Assembly: GCF_900609065.1 (NCBI RefSeq)
Contig: NZ_UXAU01000024.1
Location: forward strand, 1 to 64,000
DNA from: Arthrobacter ulcerisalmonis
GTDB taxonomy: Bacteria; Actinomycetota; Actinomycetes; Actinomycetales; Micrococcaceae
Direction of reading: 5' to 3'
DNA: 64,000 bases
The notes beneath the pieces are model-generated. The model had not been told where the DNA came from, made no database searches, and saw only the letters and a program-made list of their open reading frames with translations. Below are positions 37,787-45,323 of the stretch, piece after piece. Both the position numbers and the translations under genes were made by a program. The first letter of the stretch is position 1. Every line of letters begins with the position of its first letter.

Positions 37787-38632
37787 TTAGGCGAAGTCGG
37801 AGACTGCCGGGTCAGCGCCGATGCGACCTTCGCCGGAAGCGGACCGGTCAAGACCGTTGATGGCCGCAATGTCCTGGTCATCAAGCGTCACCTCGAGGGC
37901 GCCAAAGTTTTCCTTGATGCGCGATTCGGTAACGGACTTGGGAATGACCACGTTGCCAATGGCGAGGTGCCAGGCAATAACAACCTGCGCCGGCGTTGCC
38001 TGGTGCTTGGCGGCAATGCCTGCCACCACCGAATCCTTGAGCAGCTCGCCGCCCTGGCCCAGCGGCGACCATGCCTGGGTCAAGATGCCGTTGGCTGCGC
38101 CAAACTCACGCAGTCCCTGCTGGCTGAAGTATGGGTGGAGCTCGATCTGGTGGATGGCCGGAACCACACCGGTCTCGTCGATAAGGCGCTGCAGGCCCTC
38201 GACCGTGAAGTTGGAAACGCCAATGGACGTGACCCGACCGCGCTTCTGCAGCTCAATCAGGGCCTTCCAGGTGTCCACGAACTTTTCCTGCTTAGGCTGC
38301 ATCCAGTGGATGAGGTAGAGGTCCAGGGTTTCAAGGCCCAATCGCTCCATGGATTCCTCGAACGCAGCGAGCGTGGACTCGTAACCCTGATCAGCGTTCC
38401 AGAGCTTGGTGGTGATGAACAGCTGCTCCGGCGAGAGGCCAGCGGCGGCAATAGCGCGGCCCACGCCAGCCTCATTGCCGTAGATCTTTGCTGTATCGAT
38501 GTGGCGGAAGCCAGCGTCGAACGCCTGGCCCACTACCTTCTCGGCGACGTCATCTTCTACCTGCCATACGCCGTAGCCGAGCTGGGGGATGGTGTTTCCG
38601 TCGTTGAACGTCAAAGTTGGTGTAAGAGTCAT
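37787..38632 (-). CDS. Aldo/keto reductase
   Basis: An NADPH-dependent reductase of the AKR5-like bacterial group, probably on 2-keto acids or aldehydes. The 281-residue protein shows the tetrad context: D and Y in FRHIDTAKIYGNE, K in FITTKLWN, H in LYLIHWMQP. The cofactor-binding end is GNVVIPKSVTESRIKENF. ATG at 38632 (MTLTPTLTFNDGNTIP) has AGGATGGGG upstream; an in-frame upstream start is not conserved. It is a single gene. Confidence 0.93.
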   Translation of the reverse strand: MTLTPTLTFNDGNTIPQLGYGVWQVEDDVAEKVVGQAFDAGFRHIDTAKIYGNEAGVGRAIAAAGLSPEQLFITTKLWNADQGYESTLAAFEESMERLGLETLDLYLIHWMQPKQEKFVDTWKALIELQKRGRVTSIGVSNFTVEGLQRLIDETGVVPAIHQIELHPYFSQQGLREFGAANGILTQAWSPLGQGGELLKDSVVAGIAAKHQATPAQVVIAWHLAIGNVVIPKSVTESRIKENFGALEVTLDDQDIAAINGLDRSASGEGRIGADPAVSDFA

Positions 38633-38685
38633 AATCCCCATCCTGCCAAACGCAGGAGCCCGCGTACCGCCGGTATGCCACACGC

Positions 38686-39162
38686 TTAACCGGGAATAAC
38701 CTGGTCCCCTGCGGATTGGCCGGCCTCGCTGAGGTACCTCTCGGCGTCGTCCACCTGTTCATAGACCGATTCTGCGCGGCGCCTGACCGACGCGGCGCCC
38801 ACGGGAACAGGGCCAACGGCCAGCCGGAGCATGGCAGCGGCCTCAGCGGTGGTGGCCAGTGAGTTTCCCGCTTTGGACAGTGAGCGGTGTACGCCTGCGA
38901 GCGCTACGGGAATGTCCAGGCCTTCGCTGGGCGAACGTCGCTGCGCCTCCACGCAGACCGCCCTGACCCGGTCGAGAAGGTCAGCAAGTCCGTTGGCCAC
39001 GTCCACCAACTCCGCGTAGAGCTGATCGTCTTCGACGCCCTCAAGGACCTGGTGGAAGCGGTCAAGTCCACGGTGGAAGCGATCGTGGGCGCGCCGCCAC
39101 AGGCCTTTGCCGAGCTCCGCATCGTCCTTGCGCCCCTGCCTGGCGGCGCCAAAAAAGCCCAA
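38686..39162 (-). CDS. Uncharacterised helical protein co-transcribed with bpa
   Basis: The 158-residue protein has no recognised domain. It is almost all helix, with Arg/Asp-rich amphipathic segments (WRRAHDRFHRGLDRFHQVLE, ELVDVANGLADLLDRVRAV), and could be a small bundle. The start is TTG at 39162, 7 bp after the bpa stop, so it belongs to the bpa transcription unit; no alternative start closer to bpa exists. Being tied to the proteasome activator it may be a partner or client, but that is only context. Confidence 0.7.
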   Translation of the reverse strand: MGFFGAARQGRKDDAELGKGLWRRAHDRFHRGLDRFHQVLEGVEDDQLYAELVDVANGLADLLDRVRAVCVEAQRRSPSEGLDIPVALAGVHRSLSKAGNSLATTAEAAAMLRLAVGPVPVGAASVRRRAESVYEQVDDAERYLSEAGQSAGDQVIPG

Positions 39163-39169
39163 GTGCGGC

Positions 39170-39805
39170 CTACAGGTACTGTCCGGGACCGTGGTCCGGA
39201 TCGTTGGCCGGCGCCGTAGTACCGGGGTGGACGGGAGCGCCGGCGTCGGCGGTCATGGGGGCTCGTTGCGGTTCGCCGTTCTCGCCGATCACCACGCCCG
39301 GTGCAATCACCGTTCCGGGCGGCAGTTGGCGGAGCTTGAACTGGGACGCAGTCTGATCTTGGGCCGCGTGTTGGGCTGCGATGGTTGTTTGGATGCCGTG
39401 GAAGAGCCCCTCAAGCCAGCCCACCAATTGGGCTTGCGCAATGCGCAATTCGGCATCGGAGGGTGTGCTGGCATCAGCGAACGGCAACCTGATCCGGTCC
39501 AGTTCAGCCACCAGCTCGGGAGCCAGGCCGTCTTCGAGTTCCTTGATGGACCGGGCATGGATCTCGGCCAGTCGAGCGCGTGCCGCCTCATCCAGGGGTG
39601 CTGATTTCACTTCTTCGAGGAGTTGGCGAATCATGGTGCCGATCCGCATCACCTTGGCTGGCTGGTCCACCAGGTCCTGAAGGTGCCCGCCCTTTGGCTT
39701 GGCGTTTGCTGCCGGTTCGTCGGATTCCTGCGTGGGAGCAGCGTCATCAATGGTGGTGCCCTCGACCGGGTGGTCCTCGGCTGACGGCGGGTTTGGATCG
39801 CTCAT
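39170..39805 (-). CDS. bpa: Bacterial proteasome activator
   Basis: Bpa (PafE) forms a ring that docks on the 20S proteasome and lets it degrade unfolded proteins without ATP. The 211-residue protein matches the DUF2587/Bpa family: a disordered N-terminus, a four-helix core (VMRIGTMIRQLLEEVKSAPL to about FKLRQLPPGTV), and the diagnostic C-terminal GQYL (208-211) that inserts into proteasome pockets. The ATG at 39805 has no strong Shine-Dalgarno. It implies that the genome encodes a proteasome, which is not in the window. Confidence 0.92.
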   Translation of the reverse strand: MSDPNPPSAEDHPVEGTTIDDAAPTQESDEPAANAKPKGGHLQDLVDQPAKVMRIGTMIRQLLEEVKSAPLDEAARARLAEIHARSIKELEDGLAPELVAELDRIRLPFADASTPSDAELRIAQAQLVGWLEGLFHGIQTTIAAQHAAQDQTASQFKLRQLPPGTVIAPGVVIGENGEPQRAPMTADAGAPVHPGTTAPANDPDHGPGQYL

Positions 39806-39893
39806 GCGTTCATACTCTCACGAGCGATCCGTCCGCCAGCCCACCCATGACTCCGGCTGACACCCTCCGCTGAAAATCCTCACCTTCGAACCA

Positions 39894-39936
39894 CGACGGC
39901 GGCGCGGCGTGCAGAAATACCGGCGCGCCGCCGTCG
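39894..39936 (-). terminator. Terminator after ybdD-cstA
   Basis: Perfect 13-bp arms CGACGGCGGCGCG and CGCGCCGCCGTCG enclose a ~17-nt loop. They lie downstream of the tandem repeats that follow ybdD and upstream of bpa. Confidence 0.8.
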
Positions 39937-39952
39937 TTGGCCAGCAAAGGTG

Positions 39953-40054
39953 GGGAGACTCAGCGGGGGGGCAGGGCAGCTAGGGAGACTCAGCGAGGGG
40001 CAGGGCAAGCTAGGGAGACTCAGATGGGAGACTCAGCGAGGGGCAGGGCAGCTA
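39953..40054 (-). repeat. Tandem ~30-bp repeats at the 3' end of ybdD
   Basis: There are three full units of 29-30 bp (39953-39982, 39983-40012, 40026-40054) and one 13-bp partial (40013-40025). On the plus strand each full unit begins GGGAGACTCAG and ends with CAGCTA or CAAGCTA. The last unit ends exactly on the ybdD stop codon, so each unit, read on the minus strand, begins with TAG. Differences among units are one-base indels and a G-run change. Confidence 0.85.
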
Positions 40055-40255
40055 ACAGCACCGGCCCTGCGGATTGGTGTCTTGGCGATCCGTGCGGTCG
40101 CGCCAGAACTCGCGTTCGGTCAGGGGTGCCCCAGCATGGCCCAGGGCTGCGTGGTGCTCCAGGTACTTGCTGTATGCGTCGGCGCCCATGACGCTGCCCA
40201 GATAGCGGGCAACGCCACGGACGCCGTTGGCCACAAGAGCCACGGAGGTGTTCAT
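40052..40255 (-). CDS. ybdD: YbdD/YjiX family protein
   Basis: A 67-residue partner of CstA-type transporters (DUF466), seen next to cstA in many bacteria. Recognisable features are VARYLGSVMGADAYSKYLEH (about 15-34), GAPLTEREFWRDR and the Cys-Cys end. The start overlaps the cstA stop as TGATG, so the two are translationally coupled. The biochemical role is unknown; it may modulate pyruvate uptake by CstA. Confidence 0.9.
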   Translation of the reverse strand: MNTSVALVANGVRGVARYLGSVMGADAYSKYLEHHAALGHAGAPLTEREFWRDRTDRQDTNPQGRCC

Positions 40256-42555
40256 CAGTGGTGACCTGCCCGTTCAAAACGCTGGCTGGCCGGAACCTTG
40301 TCCCACTCCGCCATCAATTCCTTCTCGGCAGCGGTGGGGAACAGTCCCGCGGGGGCAAACACCTTGGACGGGATGGCTGGGTCCTCTGTGCTGGGCACGT
40401 CCGCGGCGTTGGCCCGGTTGGTGAACGCTTTGTACGTTGCCCACAGCGCGGTGGCGATCACAATGATGCTCAGCACCACGAAGATCACGGAGAGCCAACC
40501 CTGGATTCCGGTGTTACGTACCACCGCTTCCATGGCCGCCACGCTCTTGGCCGCACCAAACTCAGTCTTTCCGTCCGCGAGCGCCTTGCTGAAGGCTGCG
40601 TTGTTGGCGAAGTAGCCAACGGCCGGCGTGGACGAGAAAATCTTCTGGAAGCTTGCCGTGATGGTCACGACCGCCACGAACGCCAATGGCAAGGCCACAA
40701 TCCACAGGTACTTGAATGAGCCCTTCTTCGCCACAATGGTGAGGCAGACCGAGAGCGCAATGGCTGCCAGGAGTTGGTTGGCGATACCGAAGAGCGGGAA
40801 GAACGTGTTGATGCCGCCCAGGGGATCCGTGACACCCAACAGGAGCACCGCCCCCCAGGCTCCCACCATCACGGCTGTGCAGAGCCACGCTCCTGGCCGC
40901 CACGAGGCTTCCTTGAATTTGGGGACGAAGTTGCCGATCGAGTCCTGCAACATGAATCGCGCTACCCGGGTGCCGGCGTCGACCGCCGTCAGGATGAAGA
41001 GCGCTTCAAACATGATGGCGAAGTGGTACCAGAAAGCCATCATGGCTGAGCCGCCGATGAACTGTTGCATGATGTGCGCGAGTCCAACCGCGAGGGTGGG
41101 GGCGCCGCCGGTGCGGGAGACAATGCTTTCCTCCCCCACGTCCTTGGCGGTCTGCGCCAGCATGTCCGGGCTGATGTTGACCCCGGAGAGGCCCAGGCTG
41201 TTGACCCAGGTGGCGGCTGTTTCGACGGTGCCGCCCGTCAGCGCGACGGGCGCGTTCATGGCGAAGTACAGGCCCCGGTCAATGGAGATCGCGGCGACCA
41301 GCGCCATGATGGCAACGAACGACTCCATCAACATGCCGCCGTAGCCGATAAAGCGGGTCTGCCGCTCCTTCTCCACGAGTTTCGGGGTGGTGCCGGAGGC
41401 GATCAACGCATGGAAGCCGGACAGTGCTCCGCAGGCGATGGTGACGAACAGGAACGGGAACAAGGCGCCAGCAAACACTGGGCCGTTGTCGCGGCTGGCG
41501 AACTCGCTGAACGCGGGGACCGTAATTTCGGGCCGCACCACCACGATTGCCAAGGCGAGCATGACGATCACGCCGATTTTCATGAAGGTGGACAGGTAGT
41601 CCCGTGGTGCCAGGAGCAGCCACACCGGCAGGATCGCCGCGATGAAACCGTAGACGATCAGCCCCCACGCGATGGTCACCTTGTCGAGGGAGAATATCTC
41701 GGCACCCCAGGCGGTTTCCGCGACAATCCCGCCGCCGATGATGGCAGCCATCAGCAGCACGAAGCCGATGATGGACACTTCCATGATCTTGCCGGGCCGC
41801 AAGTAGCGCAGGTAGACGCCCATGAACAGGGCGATGGGGATGGTCATGCCCACCGAGAAGACGCCCCACGGGCTCTCACCCAGGGCGTTGACGACGACGA
41901 GCGCCAGGATAGCCACGATGATGACCATGATCAGGAGCGTGGCGATCAGGGCAGCGGTGCCGCCGATCAAGCCGAGTTCCTCACGGGCCATCTGGCCGAG
42001 CGAGCGGCCGCCGCGACGCATGGAGAAGAACATCACCAGGTAGTCCTGGACGGCGCCGGCGAGGACGACGCCGAGGATGATCCAGATGGTGCCGGGCAGG
42101 TAGCCCATCTGGGCTGCGATGATGGGACCCACCAAGGGGCCAGCGCCGGCGATGGCGGCGAAGTGGTGCCCGAAGAGGACGTTCCTGTCGGTGCGGACGT
42201 AGTCCTTGCCGTCGCTCTTGTACTCGGCAGGAGTGGCCCGGCGGTCATCGGGCTTGGTCAAAAACCGTTCGATCACCTTGGAGTAGAACCGGTAGCCGAT
42301 GAGGTAGGTACACACAGCGGCGAACACGAACCAGATGGCGTTGACGGTTTCGCCGCGAATAATCGCCAACATGAACCAGGCGACGCCGCCCAGCAGGGCA
42401 ATGGCAACCCAGAGCGCGATTTTCGCCGGGGTCCATTTCTTGTCGGCGGCTTCCAGGACGGCTTCGTCCACGGCAGCGGCGGGCAGCGTGGGATCCGTGG
42501 CCACCCCGCCCTCCCCCGGTGACGGTCTTCCCGATCGATCAGGTGTTGCGGCCAT
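40255..42555 (-). CDS. cstA: Carbon starvation protein A (peptide/pyruvate transporter)
   Basis: CstA-family permeases take up pyruvate or peptides during carbon limitation. The 766-residue protein has about 16-18 membrane helices, with the conserved FGHHFAAIAGAGPLVGPIIA, VLAGAVQDYLVMFFSMRRGG, FHALIASGTTPKLV and ITLFILTAVDAGTR-like segment (FILTAVDAGTRVARFMLQD). ATG at 42555 is set by AAGGAGGAG 4 nt upstream; the 13-codon longer frame lacks a ribosome-binding site. It is followed by ybdD with a one-base overlap. Confidence 0.95.
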   Translation of the reverse strand: MAATPDRSGRPSPGEGGVATDPTLPAAAVDEAVLEAADKKWTPAKIALWVAIALLGGVAWFMLAIIRGETVNAIWFVFAAVCTYLIGYRFYSKVIERFLTKPDDRRATPAEYKSDGKDYVRTDRNVLFGHHFAAIAGAGPLVGPIIAAQMGYLPGTIWIILGVVLAGAVQDYLVMFFSMRRGGRSLGQMAREELGLIGGTAALIATLLIMVIIVAILALVVVNALGESPWGVFSVGMTIPIALFMGVYLRYLRPGKIMEVSIIGFVLLMAAIIGGGIVAETAWGAEIFSLDKVTIAWGLIVYGFIAAILPVWLLLAPRDYLSTFMKIGVIVMLALAIVVVRPEITVPAFSEFASRDNGPVFAGALFPFLFVTIACGALSGFHALIASGTTPKLVEKERQTRFIGYGGMLMESFVAIMALVAAISIDRGLYFAMNAPVALTGGTVETAATWVNSLGLSGVNISPDMLAQTAKDVGEESIVSRTGGAPTLAVGLAHIMQQFIGGSAMMAFWYHFAIMFEALFILTAVDAGTRVARFMLQDSIGNFVPKFKEASWRPGAWLCTAVMVGAWGAVLLLGVTDPLGGINTFFPLFGIANQLLAAIALSVCLTIVAKKGSFKYLWIVALPLAFVAVVTITASFQKIFSSTPAVGYFANNAAFSKALADGKTEFGAAKSVAAMEAVVRNTGIQGWLSVIFVVLSIIVIATALWATYKAFTNRANAADVPSTEDPAIPSKVFAPAGLFPTAAEKELMAEWDKVPASQRFERAGHH

Positions 42556-42702
42556 GTCTCCTCCTTGAGATAGTGCGGTGCGACTCAGAGGCACCCTACC
42601 AACGCCCGCACCTCAATCGACGGAAATCCGAGGGCACCCCATGGGGGCTGCGGCGAACGGTGGGTAGCGGGCGGCGAACGACGGCGGGATGTCGCCGAAC
42701 GT

Positions 42703-42743
42703 GCGCAGGGCCCCCGGCCGGAGTCCGGTCGGAGGCCCTGCGC
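42703..42743 (-). terminator. Terminator after the DUF1540 gene
   Basis: Perfect 10-bp arms GCGCAGGGCC and GGCCCTGCGC enclose a ~21-nt loop. The remaining gap to cstA (42556-42702) shows no gene. Confidence 0.7.
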
Positions 42744-42760
42744 CAGGCGGCTGGTTCGGC

Positions 42761-43045
42761 TCAGGCGTGCGTGTAGGTGAGGCAGTCGGCGTTGTCTGCG
42801 CCGGGGCCTACATGCACGGCGGGGGCCTTGCACTGCAAGTGGTCATTGTGGACGCACTCGGAGCGCTGGCAGGCACCAACATCTGCGAGGACCTTGGAGA
42901 GTCCTCCGTTGGTGCCGGTATCGATGAACGTGGCGCAGGCGGCGTGGTCCTCCGCTCCGCCTACCGTGATGGCGTGCGCGGTGCAGCCCTCATGATCGTT
43001 GAACGAGCAACGGGTGACACTGCAGTCGGCAACTTGCGTTGTCAT
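42761..43045 (-). CDS. Double DUF1540 cysteine-rich protein
   Basis: A 94-residue protein with two copies of a Cys4 unit: C8, C13, C21, C37 (CSVTRCSFNDHEGC) and a second set in ACQRSECVHNDHLQCK ending near DNADC. This is the DUF1540 pattern, probably a small metal-binding (zinc-type) fold; the function is unknown. ATG at 43045 has GGAGGAAG upstream. It is monocistronic, with its own terminator. DUF1540 proteins often appear in sporulation or stress sets in Firmicutes; no such role can be inferred here. Confidence 0.88.
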   Translation of the reverse strand: MTTQVADCSVTRCSFNDHEGCTAHAITVGGAEDHAACATFIDTGTNGGLSKVLADVGACQRSECVHNDHLQCKAPAVHVGPGADNADCLTYTHA

Positions 43046-43208
43046 GAGCTTCCTCCGTAGGTTCCACCGCCAGGAAAAGACGGCTCGTACGTCCACGCTA
43101 GGCCTGTTGGCGGCGATCAAAAAGACCCAATCGTGTGACCTATTCCGGGGCGCCTACCTGGCGGCCACTTCGCTGAGCGGCGGGGCCGTTAGCGCGCGCC
43201 GACGCGGC

Positions 43209-43751
43209 CTAGTTCGGGATCGACGCCTGCGTCTGCTGCACCATCCGGGCCTCGCAAAGGTCAAGCCACCGGACCTCCGCCTCGGTCTGGAAGATCAGGG
43301 AATCCAGCACCAGGAGCCAGGCCGTATCGCCGGCTCTTTGGCTGGCCGTGGCATCACGACGTGCGCGGGTGTACTCCTGCAGTGCGCGGATGGAAGCTAC
43401 CCGTTGAGCCTGAATAGTGGCCGGTACATCAACGCCCGGCAAGGTCACGGCCAGGGCCAATTTGATGGCCAGCTCGTTGCGCGGCGGGTTATCTCGGGGA
43501 ACGGGAGCGGAAAACCAGCCCCGGACTTCAGCAGCCCCAGCGGCAGTGATGCTGTAGATGACGTGGCCAGCGCCGTCGTCGCCGTCCTTGACCACCAGCC
43601 CATCCCGTTCGAGGCGGTCCAACGTTGTGTAGACCTGCCCGATATTGAGCGGCCATGTGGCGCCGGTGCGGTGTTGGAACTCGACCCGGAGCTGGTACCC
43701 GTAGCGGGGCTGGTCCTGCAGCAGGGCCAGGAGACTATGACGGATGGACAT
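43209..43751 (-). CDS. PadR-family transcriptional regulator
   Basis: The 180-residue protein is a PadR-s2 type repressor: N-terminal winged helix (MSIRHSLLALLQDQPRYGYQ, GQVYTTLDRLERDGLV) and a C-terminal Vir-like dimerisation helix pair (about 95-175). GGAGGAA precedes the ATG. Its upstream 112 bp carry a good promoter overlapped by palindromes, so autoregulation is likely. The oxidoreductase gene upstream on the same strand is the natural candidate target. Confidence 0.9.
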   Translation of the reverse strand: MSIRHSLLALLQDQPRYGYQLRVEFQHRTGATWPLNIGQVYTTLDRLERDGLVVKDGDDGAGHVIYSITAAGAAEVRGWFSAPVPRDNPPRNELAIKLALAVTLPGVDVPATIQAQRVASIRALQEYTRARRDATASQRAGDTAWLLVLDSLIFQTEAEVRWLDLCEARMVQQTQASIPN

Positions 43752-43778
43752 GGCGTTCCTCCTGTCGGGCTACGGCCG

Positions 43779-43809
43779 GTATGCACAGGCCCCCAAGACC
43801 TGTGCATAC
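43779..43809 (-). promoter_or_regulatory. Inverted repeat in the padR 5' leader
   Basis: Perfect 11-bp arms GTATGCACAGG and CCTGTGCATAC enclose a 9-nt loop between the predicted transcript start (~43817) and the padR start codon. It may be an mRNA hairpin, or a third operator whose half-sites share GTATGC with the two upstream palindromes. Confidence 0.65.
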
Positions 43810-43838
43810 GGCGTATGTCACTCAGCATACGCCGTATG
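43805..43838. promoter_or_regulatory. Twin palindromic operators of padR
   Basis: CATACGGCGTATG (43805-43817) and CATACGCCGTATG (43826-43838) are palindromes and each other's reverse complement. Their centres are 21 bp apart, two helical turns, so two dimers could bind the same face. The upstream copy overlaps the -10 region. Confidence 0.7.
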
Positions 43839-43853
43839 CCACTCGGATAGCAA
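43824..43853 (-). promoter_or_regulatory. Promoter of padR
   Basis: On the minus strand TTGCTA (43848-43853) and TATGCT (43824-43829) are 18 bp apart. The box lies inside the operator pair. CTCGG/CCGAG arms at 43842-43861 overlap the -35 and may terminate the upstream reductase transcript. Confidence 0.6.
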
Positions 43854-43863
43854 TACCGAGTAT

Positions 43864-44847
43864 TTAGAGGAGCAGCAGGACCTTTCCCACGTGGTCCCCG
43901 GAATCAAAGTATTCGTGCGCTGCACGGACTTGCTCCAACGGGAAGGAGCGAGCCACCAAAGGACGGATCCGGCCGTCACTAACCAGCGGCCACACCGCAT
44001 CCCGGACAGCCGACATAATGGCACCCTTCTCCGCCACCGGCCGGGGCCGCAGCGCCGTGCCGATCACGGCGGCGCGCTTGGCGAGCAGCATGCCCAGGTT
44101 CAGTTCACCCGTGGCGCCGCCCTGCAGCCCAATGACCACCAAGCGGCCATAGTCGGCGAGCGCCTCGACGTTTTGCCGCAGGTACTTGGCGCCCACGACG
44201 TCGAGGATCACGTCCGCGCCCCGTCCACCGTTCTGCTGGCGGAGGCTTTCCGCAAAATCCTCTTCGGCGTAGTTGATGGCGATGTCCGCGCCAAGGAAGG
44301 CCGTGGCGGTGCTGACCTTTTCGTCGGTGCCCGCAGTGGTGGCGACCTTCGCGCCGAACGCCTTGGCCAGTTGGATGGCAAACGTGCCGATGCCGCCGGT
44401 GGCGCCGTGGATCAGGACCGTTTCGCCGGCCTGGAGCTGCGCCGTCATGATCAGGTTGGAGTAGACAGTGGCGGCCACCTCCGGCAACGACGCGGCAGTG
44501 ATCAAGTCCACACCATCGGGTACGCGAAGCACCTGCTCCGCTGCAACAACCACCTGCTGGGCGTAACCTCCGCCGGAGAGCAGTGCCACCACCTTGTCGC
44601 CGAGGGAGAACGGCTTGGTAACGCCGGGACCAAAACCGGCGATACGGCCAGATACTTCGAGCCCAGGAATGTCGGAGGCGCCCGGCGGCGGCGGGTAAAA
44701 ACCGCGCCGTTGCTGGACATCTGCCCGGTTCAGGCCGGCAGCAACCACGTCGATGAGGACCTCACCCACACCAGGTACAGGTGCGGCGACGTCGCGGACT
44801 TCCAACACCTCCGGGCCTCCCGGCTCCGATATAAAGACCGCTTTCAT
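43864..44847 (-). CDS. NAD(P)H quinone oxidoreductase, zinc-independent MDR type
   Basis: The 327-residue medium-chain reductase is of the QOR/PIG3 type that reduces quinones with NADPH. Features are NRADVQQRRGFYPPPPGASD (the PIG3 signature), the GLEVSGRIAGFG region, and the nucleotide-binding LIHGATGGIGTFAIQLAKAFGAK. The catalytic zinc ligands of alcohol dehydrogenases are absent. GGGAGAGG precedes the ATG. It is upstream of padR on the same strand; PadR-type regulators frequently control such stress reductases. Confidence 0.92.
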   Translation of the reverse strand: MKAVFISEPGGPEVLEVRDVAAPVPGVGEVLIDVVAAGLNRADVQQRRGFYPPPPGASDIPGLEVSGRIAGFGPGVTKPFSLGDKVVALLSGGGYAQQVVVAAEQVLRVPDGVDLITAASLPEVAATVYSNLIMTAQLQAGETVLIHGATGGIGTFAIQLAKAFGAKVATTAGTDEKVSTATAFLGADIAINYAEEDFAESLRQQNGGRGADVILDVVGAKYLRQNVEALADYGRLVVIGLQGGATGELNLGMLLAKRAAVIGTALRPRPVAEKGAIMSAVRDAVWPLVSDGRIRPLVARSFPLEQVRAAHEYFDSGDHVGKVLLLL

Positions 44848-44953
44848 GGACCTCTCCCATTCCTACTGAATACTGCGCCGCCACCAGTTTGCCCGGGTTT
44901 GTTCCGAGTCCTGTTTTGTTGCAGGCAAGCGCCTATGAAACACTACTCGTTGA

Positions 44954-45041
44954 GGAAGGTTGTCCGAGCGGCCGAAGGAGCTAGTCTTGAAAACTAGTGT
45001 GCGGTAACCCCGTACCAAGAGTTCGAATCTCTTACCTTCCG
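44954..45041 (+). tRNA. tRNA-Ser (anticodon TGA)
   Basis: Acceptor GGAAGGT pairs with ACCTTCC; anticodon stem CTAGT/ACTAG encloses loop CTTGAAA (anticodon TGA). A long variable arm and T-arm GTTCGAATC are present. Class II, 88 nt, discriminator G, CCA not encoded. Confidence 0.96.
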
Positions 45042-45048
45042 CGTTGAG

Positions 45049-45087
45049 ACCCCGGTCCGCCAGTTCTGCTGGCGGGCCGGGGTTTTT
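45049..45087 (+). terminator. Terminator after tRNA-Ser(TGA)
   Basis: Arms ACCCCGG-t-CCGCCAG and CTGGCGG-g-CCGGGGT form a 14-bp stem with one internal mismatch, followed by five Ts. The next 236 bp up to 45323 hold no gene that I can support. Confidence 0.9.
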
Positions 45088-45323
45088 CGCGTCCTGGCCC
45101 AAATGGCCCGCCTTTTCCAGGGCGGGGGGTTGCTACCCACGGGTAGTCTTTTGTGATGTCTGGCATACCCTCCGTGCATGCGCCATCAACATTGCGTTCA
45201 TGTAGGGCTGTTGTGATGGCCCAGGCTGCGACCAAGGGGGACGCAGCACTGCCACCACGCCTGGCGGCAATCCCATTTTCCGTAGCGTCCCCACAGGGGC
45301 AAAACCATTGAAAGTCGGAGCAC

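Noticed and set aside
39953..40054. CRISPR-like array
   Set aside because: Repeats are directly adjacent with no unique spacers, so it is a tandem repeat and not CRISPR. No cas gene is present.
45196..45206. GTTCATGTAGG, resembling a Pho box, upstream of the nuclease gene
   Set aside because: Only one repeat is seen and it departs from the GTTCAYYYRG core; too weak to call a RegX3/PhoP site.
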